Source: Paracoccaceae bacterium
GTDB lineage: Bacteria; Pseudomonadota; Alphaproteobacteria; Rhodobacterales; Rhodobacteraceae
Reading direction: 5' to 3'
DNA length: 64,000 nucleotides
NCBI GenBank assembly: GCA_009773375.1
Contig: WRPH01000013.1
Span: 1 to 64,000 of the forward strand
Numbering within the stretch: the stretch's first letter is position 1; every line of letters starts with the position of its first letter. This document shows, piece by piece, positions 36,779 through 45,172 of the stretch. A program made the translations under genes and the position numbers. The notes beneath the pieces are model-generated. The model was given only the letters and a program-made list of their open reading frames with translations, had not been told where the DNA came from and did no database searches.

Positions 36779-38547
36779 ACCACTTGCTTGCGCATGTCGG
36801 CGGCGGAAATCCCCGCCACTTCCACCGGCTTTTTCATCGCATCGCGGCGGAACGGCTCGCCCAACTCCTGATTGATCATCGCTTCGATCAGCGTGGTCTT
36901 GCCCGCCTTCTGGTCGGCAATCGCCTTGGTCAACGCCGCGCGCAATTCATCCATCGTGCGCGCCACCACGCCTTGCAAGCCGCAAGCCTTTGCAATCCCT
37001 GCATAAGACACCTGCGTATCCAATTCAGTGCCAACGAAATTGTCATCATACCACAGCGTCGAGTTGCGCTTTTCCGCGCCCCACTGATAGTTGCGGAACA
37101 CCACTTGCGTGATCGCGGGCCACTCGCCGCGGCCAATCGCGGTCAGTTCCGTCACCGCAATGCCAAACGCGCCGTCGCCGGAAAATCCCACCACCGGCAC
37201 ATCCGGGCAGCCGATTTTCGCGCCCACCACTGCAGGCAGCCCATAGCCGCAAGGCCCGAACAGGCCCGGTGCCAGATACTTCCGCCCCGCCTCAAACGTC
37301 GGATAGGCGTTGCCGATCGCGCAGTTGTTGCCGATATCGCTCGAGATGATCGCATCTTTCGGCAAGGCCGCCTGAATTGCCCGCCACGCCATCCGCGGGC
37401 TCATCCAATCCGGTTTGTCCGCCCGCGCCCGCGCGTTCCAGCTGGTGCCCTCGTCATCATCTTCATGATCCATCGAAGACAGCGCCTGCGCCCAAGCCGA
37501 TTTTGTCTGCGCTATCGTGGCTTTGCGTTCCGACCGCGCACGATCACCCGCGGTAGAGGCCAAGCGCGCCAAAACCGCCTCGGCGACCTTCTTAGCGTCG
37601 CCGACAATGCCAACAGTAACCTTCTTGGTCAGCCCGATCCGATCCGGGTTGATGTCGACTTGGATAATTTTGGCCTGTTTGGGCCAATAGTCCAGCGCGT
37701 ATCCCGGAAGTGTTGAAAACGGGTTCAATCGGGTACCAAGACAGAATACCACATCTGCCTTGGAAATCAACTCCATTGCGGCCTTGCTGCCATTATAGCC
37801 CAACGGCCCGGCAAACAGCGGGTGCGAGCCGGGAAACGCGTCGTTGTGCTGATAGCCGACGCAGACCGGCGCATCCAAGCGTTCCGCCAGCGCCATGCTG
37901 GCCGGAATGGCCCCGCCCAGCACCACACCGGCACCGTTCAAGATCACCGGAAACTTCGCCGAAGACAGCAGGTCAGCCGCCGCCTTGACCGCCTCTTCAC
38001 CGCCCGAGGGCCGCTCGAATTCCACAATCGCCGGCAGATCAATATCAATCACCTGCGTCCAGTAATCGCGCGGCATGTTGATCTGCGCCGGGGCCGAGGC
38101 CCGCTTGGCATTGATGATCACCCGGTTCAGCACTTCGGCGACGCGCGACGGGTCACGCACCTCTTCCTGATAGGCGACCATATCCTGAAACAGCGCCATC
38201 TGTTCGACTTCCTGAAAGCCGCCCATGCCAATGGTCTTGTTCGCCGCCTGCGGAGTCACCAGCAACAGCGGCGTATGGTTCCAATAGGCCGTCTTCACCG
38301 CCGTCACAAAGTTGGTAATCCCCGGCCCGTTCTGCGCGATCATCATGCTCATCTTGCCGCTCGCGCGGGTGTAGCCATCCGCCATCATCCCGCCCGAGCC
38401 TTCGTGCGCGCAATCCCAGAACGTAATCCCTGCGCGCGGAAACAGATCGGAAATCGGCATGAACGCCGAGCCGATGATGCCGAACGCATGTTCAATGCCA
38501 TGCATTTGCAGCACTTTGACAAAGGCTTCTTCCGTGGTCATCCGCAT
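36775..38547 (-). CDS. xsc: sulfoacetaldehyde acetyltransferase
   Basis: 590 residues, thiamine-diphosphate enzyme converting sulfoacetaldehyde plus phosphate to acetyl phosphate and sulfite. MTTEEAFVKVLQMHGIEHAF is the characteristic Xsc N-terminus, HEGSGGMMADGYTRASG contains the catalytic Glu, and GFSGDGAFGIAVTEL is the ThDP/Mg site. The ATG at 38547 (product MRMTTEEAF) is chosen over 38592 because GAGGAG lies 7 bases upstream and known Xsc proteins start there. Confidence 0.95.
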   Translation of the reverse strand: MRMTTEEAFVKVLQMHGIEHAFGIIGSAFMPISDLFPRAGITFWDCAHEGSGGMMADGYTRASGKMSMMIAQNGPGITNFVTAVKTAYWNHTPLLLVTPQAANKTIGMGGFQEVEQMALFQDMVAYQEEVRDPSRVAEVLNRVIINAKRASAPAQINMPRDYWTQVIDIDLPAIVEFERPSGGEEAVKAAADLLSSAKFPVILNGAGVVLGGAIPASMALAERLDAPVCVGYQHNDAFPGSHPLFAGPLGYNGSKAAMELISKADVVFCLGTRLNPFSTLPGYALDYWPKQAKIIQVDINPDRIGLTKKVTVGIVGDAKKVAEAVLARLASTAGDRARSERKATIAQTKSAWAQALSSMDHEDDDEGTSWNARARADKPDWMSPRMAWRAIQAALPKDAIISSDIGNNCAIGNAYPTFEAGRKYLAPGLFGPCGYGLPAVVGAKIGCPDVPVVGFSGDGAFGIAVTELTAIGRGEWPAITQVVFRNYQWGAEKRNSTLWYDDNFVGTELDTQVSYAGIAKACGLQGVVARTMDELRAALTKAIADQKAGKTTLIEAMINQELGEPFRRDAMKKPVEVAGISAADMRKQVV

Positions 38548-38660
38548 CGCAGCACTCCTCAAATCCGTGGTTACATCCGTTCTAGCCGTCACACCGGGGC
38601 GACCTTAGGGCCAGAAGCAAGACCGTGATAGTGCCAGTCGTCATTTCATCTGTCTCTAAA

Positions 38661-38710
38661 TATCCCGGGGTCCGGGGCAGCGCCCCGGCTTGGCGGCATT
38701 GTTTAACAAA
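38661..38710. repeat. intergenic hairpin element between tauR and xsc
   Basis: CCGGGGC (38672-38678) / GCCCCGG (38682-38688) forms a short stem next to AAATATCCCGGGG. It is followed by GCTTGGCGGCATTGTTT, which equals one arm and the tail of the terminator behind tpa (40429-40457, minus strand). The rest of the 231-bp gap (38548-38778) shows no gene. It may be a remnant of the same terminator type and could lower tauR-to-xsc read-through. Confidence 0.5.
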
Positions 38711-38778
38711 CCCTAAAGACGAAGCCGCAACCCCTTGATTTATTTGATGCAGAAACCTGTCCACACGCGGACACCACT

Positions 38779-40239
38779 TCACGCCGCGCGGATCGCCCGC
38801 CCAATCCGCGCGATCCCTTCCGGAATCTTCGCCGGAGAAATTGAAGAATAGCCCAGCCGATAGAAGTTGCGCGGTGCCTGTGCCGGGTCAAAAAACGCCC
38901 GCCCCGGCTCGATCAGCACCCCCTCGGCCCGCAACGCCTCGGCCAGCTTTTCGGTATCCACCCCGGCAGGCGCCCGCATCCAGAAGCTCGACCCGCCAAA
39001 ACCGCCCTGCCCCGCCACAACCAGACCATTGTCGCGGATCGCCTCCTCCATCACCTGCCGTCGCCGCCGGTAAGCATTCCTCATCCGATTGATCAGCGCA
39101 TCATAATGTCCAAGGCTGAGGAAATACGCGACCGTGCGCTGAATATGCCCCGGCGGGTGCCGCAACATCATCAACCGCAACGCCCGCGCCTCGCGGATGA
39201 AACTGGCAGGCCCCACCAGATAGCCCAGCCGCATCCCCGGAAACACCGACTTGCTGAACGACCCGGCATAAATCACCCGCCCCTCGCTATCCAAGGATTT
39301 CAAAGCGGGCGACACCGGCTTCAGAAACGACATCTCGAATTCATAATCATCTTCCACAATCACAAACCCCTCCCGCGACGCCGCCTCCAGCAGCGCGATG
39401 CGGCGTTCCAGCGGCATGGTGGCGTTGGTCGGGCATTGATGCGAGGCGGTGGTGAACACCACATCCACCCCACGCGGCACCGCATCCGGCGGCAATCCAT
39501 CCGCATCGACATCCACCGAGATCACTTCCGCTCCCGACGGCTCCAGAATCCCCCGCAACCCCGAATAGCCCGGATTCTCCACCACCGCCCGCCGTCCCGG
39601 CCCCAGCAGCGTCGCCACCGTGATCCACAACGCATTCTGCGCGCCCAACGTCAGCAGAACCTCATCCTCCCGCGCCGCAATACCCCGCCGCGGCAGGATC
39701 GACCGCAACAGATGCTCGATCAGCAAGGGATCATCGCGGTCATACATATCCGAGGTCAGCGCCGCGAAATCCTTCCGCCCCAAAGCCCGCAACGCACACA
39801 ACCGCCAGTTCTGATGATCGAACAGACTGGCATCCGCCTGGCCATAAATGAACGGATAGGGATAATTCTCCCAATCCAACGGCCGCTTGACCGTGGCCAG
39901 ACCGGAAAACCGCTCACCGGTCAGCCGCGCGAAATCCACCCCCTCGGCCCGAGGTGCGCGGGCAGGCAATTCCGGCGCACGCGGCGCATTCTCGCTGATG
40001 AAATACCCAGACCGCCCCCGTGCCATCAGATAATCGGCACTGACCAACTCGGCATAGGCAAGCGTCACGGTGATCCGGCTGATGCCCAGATGCTCGGCCA
40101 AGCCGCGCGAAGACGGCATCTTCTGCCCGGCACGAAACCGCCCCGACAAGACCCCCTCGGTCACCATCTGCCGGATACGCTGCTGCAAAGTCCCCCGCCC
40201 CGCAGGCGGCAACACAAAGGCTTCGGCTGGGATCGACAT
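38779..40239 (-). CDS. tauR: MocR/GntR-family regulator with aminotransferase-like domain (TauR)
   Basis: 486 residues. The winged helix at residues about 15-80 (MPSSRGLAEHLGISRITVTLAYAEL) is fused to a class-I aminotransferase fold with the PLP lysine in YAGSFSKSVFPGMRLGY. TauR of Rhodobacter capsulatus is of this type and activates tpa. It lies between tpa and xsc on the same strand. It is predicted to bind the paired decamers at 41946-41978 and 40241-40273. Confidence 0.9.
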   Translation of the reverse strand: MSIPAEAFVLPPAGRGTLQQRIRQMVTEGVLSGRFRAGQKMPSSRGLAEHLGISRITVTLAYAELVSADYLMARGRSGYFISENAPRAPELPARAPRAEGVDFARLTGERFSGLATVKRPLDWENYPYPFIYGQADASLFDHQNWRLCALRALGRKDFAALTSDMYDRDDPLLIEHLLRSILPRRGIAAREDEVLLTLGAQNALWITVATLLGPGRRAVVENPGYSGLRGILEPSGAEVISVDVDADGLPPDAVPRGVDVVFTTASHQCPTNATMPLERRIALLEAASREGFVIVEDDYEFEMSFLKPVSPALKSLDSEGRVIYAGSFSKSVFPGMRLGYLVGPASFIREARALRLMMLRHPPGHIQRTVAYFLSLGHYDALINRMRNAYRRRRQVMEEAIRDNGLVVAGQGGFGGSSFWMRAPAGVDTEKLAEALRAEGVLIEPGRAFFDPAQAPRNFYRLGYSSISPAKIPEGIARIGRAIRAA

Positions 40240-40240
40240 T

Positions 40241-40273
40241 CTGGCCTCATTCCGGCGGCTTGGCTGGACTTAT
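40241..40273 (+). promoter_or_regulatory. putative TauR operator upstream of tauR
   Basis: CTGGCCTCAT (40241-40250) and CTGGACTTAT (40264-40273) are direct repeats with starts 23 bp apart, immediately upstream of the tauR start codon. They match the pair before tpa in sequence and exact spacing. CTGGACYTAA-like decamers are what I recall for R. capsulatus TauR. Autoregulation is implied. Confidence 0.65.
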
Positions 40274-40318
40274 AGGCCGATCCCTCCCCGGCAAAGTCAA
40301 GCGCCTCTGGCTGCAGCG

Positions 40319-40417
40319 GGAGCCTCCGGCGGGAGTATTTTTCACCAAGATGAAGTGATTTCACCTTGGCTCAAATACTCAACCCGCCTTGCCTGCGCGC
40401 CCTTGGCGCGCGGGCAA
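40319..40417. repeat. palindromic intergenic element downstream of tpa
   Basis: GGAGCCTCCGGCGGGAGTAT opens an element in which GAGTATTT (40333-40340) pairs with AAATACTC (40373-40380) and CCAAG (40345-40349) with CTTGG (40365-40369). A second hairpin TTGCC-T-GCGCGC / GCGCGC-G-GGCAA follows at 40389-40417. The CCTCCGGCGGGAGTATTT...AAGATGAAG type is, from memory, a frequent intergenic motif in Rhodobacteraceae. Confidence 0.6.
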
Positions 40418-40428
40418 GTTAAAAACAA

Positions 40429-40457
40429 TGCCGCCAAGCCCCCTGGGCTTGGCGGCA
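40429..40457 (-). terminator. rho-independent terminator of tpa
   Basis: Perfect 13-bp stem TGCCGCCAAGCCC (40429-40441) / GGGCTTGGCGGCA (40445-40457) with a 3-base loop. On the minus strand it is followed by TTGTTTTT. It lies 25 bases after the tpa stop, so tpa is probably a monocistronic unit and tauR has its own promoter. Confidence 0.85.
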
Positions 40458-40481
40458 CAATTTTGTTACCGTTGGAAAGGC

Positions 40482-41864
40482 TCAGCCGAAGACCTTCGTC
40501 AAAGCCTTGTCGATCGCACCAGTGATCTGGTCGATATCGTCCGTCGTCGCAATCAGTGCGGGTGACAGGCAGAGCGTGTTGTTCAGCCCCGGCAAGCTGC
40601 GGTTGGTCATGCCGATGATCACGCCTTGCGCGTTGCAATCTGCAACGACGGCGGCAACCTTCTTCTCGTCCATTGGCTCTTTCGTCACCCGGTCAGCCAC
40701 CAGTTCCGCGCCGCAGAACAAGCCCTTGCCGCGCACATCGCCAATCACCTTGTGCTTTTCCATCAACGCGTTGAGGTTATCCAGCACCCGCGCACCCATC
40801 TTCAGGGTGTTCTCCAGCAAGCCCTCATCCTCGATGATCCGCATGTTTTCCAGCGCCGCCGCCGGACCCGCCGTGCAGCCGCCGAAGGTGGAAATATCGC
40901 GGAAATAGCTCATCGGATCGCCTGCGTCCTTGAACATCGAGAACACTTCCTCGGTGGTCACGGTGCAGGAAATCGCCGCATAGCCCGAGGCGACGCCTTT
41001 GGCCATGGTCACGAAATCCGGCTTGATGCCGTAGTGCTGATAGCCAAACCAGGTGCCGGTGCGGCCCAAGCCGCAAACCACTTCATCAATGTGGAGCAAG
41101 ACGTTGTATTTTTTGCAGATTTCCTGCACCCGCTCCCAATAGCCGGTCGGTGGTACGATCACGCCACCACCCGCGGTCACCGGCTCCAGCACGATGGCAC
41201 CCACGCTATCGGGGCCTTCACGCAGGATCACTTCTTCAATCGCGTCCGCCGCACGCTCGCCGTAGTTCTCGACATCCCACTGCTTCCGGTATTCCAGACA
41301 GTGCGGCACCATCACGAAACCATCGGGGTAGGGGCCATACTGCATCGCGCGTTCCGCCTGACCCGAGGTCGCAAGCGCGCCAATGGTGGTGCCGTGGTAG
41401 TCGCGCTCGCGATACAGGATCTTCCACTTCTTGCCGCCATGATGCTTGTGCGCGATCTGGCGCACCATCTTGTAGACCTTCTCATTTGCTTCCGACCCCG
41501 AGTTCGAATAGTAAACCCGGCTCAGGCCCGGCATCTTCGAGATCAACCGTTCAGCGAACAGCGCACCGGGGATAGAGCCGCCAACGCCTGCAAAATAGTT
41601 CATTTTCAACAGCGTATCGCGCACCGCGTTGGCGATGCTTTCCCGGCCATAGCCCACGTTCACCGTCCAGACAGCACCCGACACCGCGTCGATATATTCC
41701 TTGCCGCGCGCGTCCCAGACCCGCAGGCCCTTGCCTTCAACGATGATGCGCGGGTCAACTTCCGGGGATTCGTAGCCCTTGTGCTGGCTCAGATGGTGCC
41801 AGACGTGCGCTTTGTCAGCCGCAACGACTGCGCTGATATCATTGGCGTTTGTGTAGCCTTCCAT
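40482..41864 (-). CDS. tpa: taurine--pyruvate aminotransferase
   Basis: 460 residues, class-III PLP aminotransferase. The motifs are SNSGSEANEKVYKMVRQ, the DEVVCGLGRTGTWFG Asp that contacts the PLP ring, and the PLP lysine in TMAKGVASGY. HVWHHLSQHKGYE near the N-terminus is typical of Tpa. Converts taurine and pyruvate to sulfoacetaldehyde and alanine; the xsc gene downstream uses the product. No taurine transporter or alanine dehydrogenase is in the window. Confidence 0.92.
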   Translation of the reverse strand: MEGYTNANDISAVVAADKAHVWHHLSQHKGYESPEVDPRIIVEGKGLRVWDARGKEYIDAVSGAVWTVNVGYGRESIANAVRDTLLKMNYFAGVGGSIPGALFAERLISKMPGLSRVYYSNSGSEANEKVYKMVRQIAHKHHGGKKWKILYRERDYHGTTIGALATSGQAERAMQYGPYPDGFVMVPHCLEYRKQWDVENYGERAADAIEEVILREGPDSVGAIVLEPVTAGGGVIVPPTGYWERVQEICKKYNVLLHIDEVVCGLGRTGTWFGYQHYGIKPDFVTMAKGVASGYAAISCTVTTEEVFSMFKDAGDPMSYFRDISTFGGCTAGPAAALENMRIIEDEGLLENTLKMGARVLDNLNALMEKHKVIGDVRGKGLFCGAELVADRVTKEPMDEKKVAAVVADCNAQGVIIGMTNRSLPGLNNTLCLSPALIATTDDIDQITGAIDKALTKVFG

Positions 41865-41876
41865 GGCCGACCCTCT

Positions 41877-41886
41877 TCATGTCCAG
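41877..41886 (-). promoter_or_regulatory. extra CTGGACAT copy in the tpa leader
   Basis: CTGGACATGA on the minus strand directly precedes the GAGGG ribosome binding site of tpa, 13 bases before the ATG. It repeats the operator half-site and part of what follows it (GAAGA). It is too close to the start codon for an activator site but could be a repression site or chance. Confidence 0.35.
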
Positions 41887-41945
41887 ATGCCGCCCAACGC
41901 GGCCTGATTTGCTGACGGCATCATCCGGGAAAGCCGGGTTTCTTC

Positions 41946-41978
41946 TTATGTCCAGACGGTGCGGGCCGATAAGGCCAG
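41946..41978 (-). promoter_or_regulatory. putative TauR operator upstream of tpa
   Basis: On the minus strand CTGGCCTTAT (41978-41969) is followed by CTGGACATAA (41955-41946), starts 23 bp apart, about 80-115 bp before the tpa start. Same half-site order and spacing as in front of tauR. Two half-sites two helical turns apart fit a dimeric MocR protein. Confidence 0.65.
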
Positions 41979-41981
41979 TCT

Positions 41982-42896
41982 TCACCCCTCCGAACCCGCG
42001 TCCCTTTCGGCTGTCTTTTCAACCCCTTGTGGCCGTCGTTCCAGCCAGCCACGAAACACCTGCAACGGCGGATACCAGTCGCGCCCGCGCGGCCAGACCA
42101 GATAGTAGCCCCCCGCCCCCATCTGCGGCGGCCCCCAGGCGACCAGCCGCCGCTCGGTCAATTCCTTTTCCGCCATGAAATCCGGCACCAGCGCCACGCC
42201 CAAGCCATGCACCGCCGCCTCGACCATCGGCGCAAACTGGTCAAACAGCATGCCCTGCGGCAGCGGGCCGTGATAGCCCTGCCGCGCGAACCAATCCGCC
42301 CACGCCTTTGGCCGGGTTTCCAGTTGCAACAATGGTCTGGCGGCAAGATCGGCAAGACTGCCGCCAAGCCTGCCCGGTGCGGCGACCACCACCAGAGCCT
42401 CGTCAAACAGCTTCAGATGAAGCGCGTTAGGCCAGTTTTCCGCGCCATGGTGAATGGCGGCATCGAAGCCTTCCGCCTCCAGATCAAACTGCTCCAGCCT
42501 TGTGCCCATGTTGATGGTAACACCTTGATGTGCCGCCAGAAATGCGGGCAACCGCGCCGCCAGCCAGCGGGTGCCAAAGCCGGGCAGCACCGCCAGCGCC
42601 AGCGTGCCGCCGCTGGTGGTGGACCGCGCCCGTTGCGCGCCACGGCTGACCAGATCCAGAGCCCGTGCCACGTCGCGGGCAAAGGCCTGCGCCGCTTCGG
42701 TCGGCACCAGAGACCGGCCTTCGCGCAAGAACAGTGCCACGCCCAACTGCGCCTCCAGCGCGTGGATCAGCTTGGAAACCGCGCCCTGCGTCAGGCTAAG
42801 ATCCGCCGCCGCCGCAAGCGTGGACCCGGTGCGGCAGACCGCCTCGAACCCGGCCAACTGCCCCATCGAGGGCAGCAATCTGCGCGCCTGTGCCAT
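41982..42896 (-). CDS. LysR-family regulator (GcvA-like)
   Basis: 304 residues. The N-terminal helix-turn-helix (FEAVCRTGSTLAAAADLSLTQGAVSKLIHALE) is followed by a type-2 periplasmic-binding-like effector domain (LALAVLPGFGTRWLAARLP). Divergent from the E1 gene across 95 bp, which contains ATTCC-N5-GGAAT. It probably controls the E1-acyltransferase unit and itself. Confidence 0.87.
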   Translation of the reverse strand: MAQARRLLPSMGQLAGFEAVCRTGSTLAAAADLSLTQGAVSKLIHALEAQLGVALFLREGRSLVPTEAAQAFARDVARALDLVSRGAQRARSTTSGGTLALAVLPGFGTRWLAARLPAFLAAHQGVTINMGTRLEQFDLEAEGFDAAIHHGAENWPNALHLKLFDEALVVVAAPGRLGGSLADLAARPLLQLETRPKAWADWFARQGYHGPLPQGMLFDQFAPMVEAAVHGLGVALVPDFMAEKELTERRLVAWGPPQMGAGGYYLVWPRGRDWYPPLQVFRGWLERRPQGVEKTAERDAGSEG

Positions 42897-42905
42897 CCGC
42901 CACCT

Positions 42906-42920
42906 ATTCCCTTATGGAAT
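42906..42920. promoter_or_regulatory. LysR-type box ATTCC-N5-GGAAT
   Basis: 15-bp palindrome ATTCC-CTTAT-GGAAT between the divergent lysR and E1 genes. Its right half TTATGGAAT (42912-42920) is repeated inverted as ATTCCATAA (42969-42977) near the E1 start, and GGAAT recurs at 42984-42988 inside the E1 ribosome-binding region. Arrangement as a recognition site plus activation/repression sites fits a tetrameric LysR protein. Confidence 0.6.
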
Positions 42921-42991
42921 ATATCCCGGCCACTATATCGGTTTCTTGCCCTGCGGCAATCGGTTAGGATTCCATAAAAAAGAGGAATGCC

Positions 42992-45172
42992 ATGGGCCGC
43001 TCTGTCATCGTTCACGAAAATTTCCTGCGCCGCGTCGCTGCCCGCGAGTTCCCTGCCGGCACCGCGCCGTCCGGCCCGCTGGATGCCGAGACCGCCGTGG
43101 CGATCTACCGCGCCGCCTGCCTGTCGCGGGCGCTGGACCGCACCTCGCGCGAGATGCAGCGACAGGGTCAGGGGTTTTATACCATCGGGTCTTCCGGGCA
43201 CGAAGGTTTGGCAGCGGTGGCCCGCGCACTGCGGCCCACCGACATGGCCTTCCTGCACTACCGCGATGCCGCTTTCCAAATCGCCCGCGCCGATCAGGTG
43301 CCGGGCCAGACCATCGCCTATGACATGCTTCTGTCCTTCGCGGCCTCTGCCGAAGACCCGATTTCAGGCGGGCGGCACAAGGTGCTGGGCAGCAAGGCGC
43401 TGAACATTCCGCCGCAAACCTCGACCATCGCCAGCCATCTGCCGAAAGCGGTTGGCGCGGCCTATGCCATTGGCGCAGCGAAGAAAAACCGCCCCGAACA
43501 TGCTCAACTTCCCGATGATGCCATCGTCTATTGCAGCTTTGGCGACGCCAGCGCCAACCACTCCACCGCGCAGGGCGCGTTCAACGCGGCGGGCTGGACC
43601 AGCTATCAATCGCTGCCGCTGCCCTTACTGTTTGTCTGCGAAGATAACGGCATCGGCATTTCCACCAAGACCCCGACCGGCTGGATCGCCAACAGCTTTC
43701 AGCACCGCCCCGGCCTGAAATATTTCCATGCCAACGGGCTGGACATTTATGAGACATACCGGGTGGCACAAGAGGCCGCCGATTACGTCCGCAGCCGCCG
43801 CAAACCTGCGTTTTTGCACTTGAAAACCATCCGGCTTTATGGCCACGCCGGAGCCGACATGCCCACCACCTACCTGCCGCGCGAAGAGGTAGAGGCGGAA
43901 GAGGCACAAGACCCGCTGCTGCATTGCGTGCGCCTGCTGGATCAATCCGGGGCGCTTCCCGCTGACCAAGCCCTTGCAATCTATAATGAAACCAACGCCC
44001 GTGTGACCCGCATCGCCGCCGAAGCCATCACCCGCCCGCGCCTGAAAACCGCGTCCGAGGTGATGGCCTCGATCATCCCGCCGCACCGCCCCTGCAAGCC
44101 GACGAACGGCCCCAGCGCCGAGGCCCGCGCCGCCGCTTTCGGGTCGGACCTGAAAGCGATGGACGAGCCGCAGATCATGTCGCGGCTGATCAACTGGGCA
44201 CTGACCGACCTGATGCTGACTCACAGCGAAATCGTGATGATGGGCGAGGACGTCGGCCGCAAAGGTGGCGTTTACGGAGTGACGCAAAAGCTGACCAGCC
44301 GCTTTGGCCCGGCCCGAATGATCGACACGCTGCTGGATGAACAATCCATCCTTGGCCTTGCCATCGGCATGGCGCAAAACGGTTTTCTGCCGATGCCCGA
44401 AATCCAGTTTCTGGCCTATCTGCACAACGCCGAGGACCAATTGCGCGGCGAGGCGGCGACGCTGCCGTTCTTCTCCAACGGCCAATATACCAACCCGATG
44501 GTGCTGCGCATCGCGGGTCTGGGTTATCAGAAAGGCTTCGGCGGGCATTTCCACAATGATAACTCGGTCGCGGTGCTGCGCGACATTCCGGGGCTGATCC
44601 TGGCGGTGCCGTCGAACGGTGCCGATGCCGCCAAGATGCTGCGCGAATGCGTGCGGCTGGCACGCGAAGAACAGCGGCTGGTGGTCTTCCTTGAACCGAT
44701 CGCCTTGTATCCGATGCGCGATCTGCACACCGACAAGGATGGCGCATGGATGCAGACCTACCCCGCGCCGGATCAGACCATTGCCTTCGGTGAAGTTGGC
44801 GTGCATGGCGCGGGCCAAGACCTTGCCATCGTTACCTTCGGCAACGGGAATTACCTGTCGCAACAGGCACTTCCGGGGATCGAGGCCGCTGGGATCAAGA
44901 CCCGCATCATCGACACCCGCTGGCTGTCACCGCTGCCGGTCGAAGCGCTGATCGCCGCCACCAAGGGTTGCAAGAACATCCTGATCGTCGATGAAACCCG
45001 CCAGTCCGGTGGCGTCGCCGAGGCCCTGATGGCGCTGTTCCACGAAGGCAGCAATGCCAAACTTGCCCGACTGACCGCGACCGATAGTTTCATCGCCACC
45101 GGCCCGGCCTATGCCGCCACCATGCCAAGCGCCGCCAGCATCACCACCGCCGCACTGGAGCTGTGCAAATGA
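42992..45172 (+). CDS. thiamine-dependent 2-oxoacid dehydrogenase E1, fused alpha and beta subunits
   Basis: 726 residues. Residues about 30-375 are the E1-alpha domain (SSGHEGLAAVARAL; ThDP/Mg motif GDASANHSTAQGAFNAAGW). From about 385 the E1-beta domain follows (MMGEDVGRKGGVYGVTQKL, EIQFLAYLHNAEDQ, GFGGHFHNDNSV, transketolase C-terminal part). Branched-chain oxoacid dehydrogenases resemble it most. No E2 or E3 gene is present in the window, so either distant partners serve it or it acts alone. Overlaps the acyltransferase gene by ATGA; RBS AGAGGAA. Confidence 0.85.
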   Translation: MGRSVIVHENFLRRVAAREFPAGTAPSGPLDAETAVAIYRAACLSRALDRTSREMQRQGQGFYTIGSSGHEGLAAVARALRPTDMAFLHYRDAAFQIARADQVPGQTIAYDMLLSFAASAEDPISGGRHKVLGSKALNIPPQTSTIASHLPKAVGAAYAIGAAKKNRPEHAQLPDDAIVYCSFGDASANHSTAQGAFNAAGWTSYQSLPLPLLFVCEDNGIGISTKTPTGWIANSFQHRPGLKYFHANGLDIYETYRVAQEAADYVRSRRKPAFLHLKTIRLYGHAGADMPTTYLPREEVEAEEAQDPLLHCVRLLDQSGALPADQALAIYNETNARVTRIAAEAITRPRLKTASEVMASIIPPHRPCKPTNGPSAEARAAAFGSDLKAMDEPQIMSRLINWALTDLMLTHSEIVMMGEDVGRKGGVYGVTQKLTSRFGPARMIDTLLDEQSILGLAIGMAQNGFLPMPEIQFLAYLHNAEDQLRGEAATLPFFSNGQYTNPMVLRIAGLGYQKGFGGHFHNDNSVAVLRDIPGLILAVPSNGADAAKMLRECVRLAREEQRLVVFLEPIALYPMRDLHTDKDGAWMQTYPAPDQTIAFGEVGVHGAGQDLAIVTFGNGNYLSQQALPGIEAAGIKTRIIDTRWLSPLPVEALIAATKGCKNILIVDETRQSGGVAEALMALFHEGSNAKLARLTATDSFIATGPAYAATMPSAASITTAALELCK

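Noticed and set aside
38548-38778. TauR-type site in front of xsc
   Set aside because: No CTGGAC decamer on either strand; only a weak GTGGACAG far upstream. xsc may be read from tauR or use another signal.
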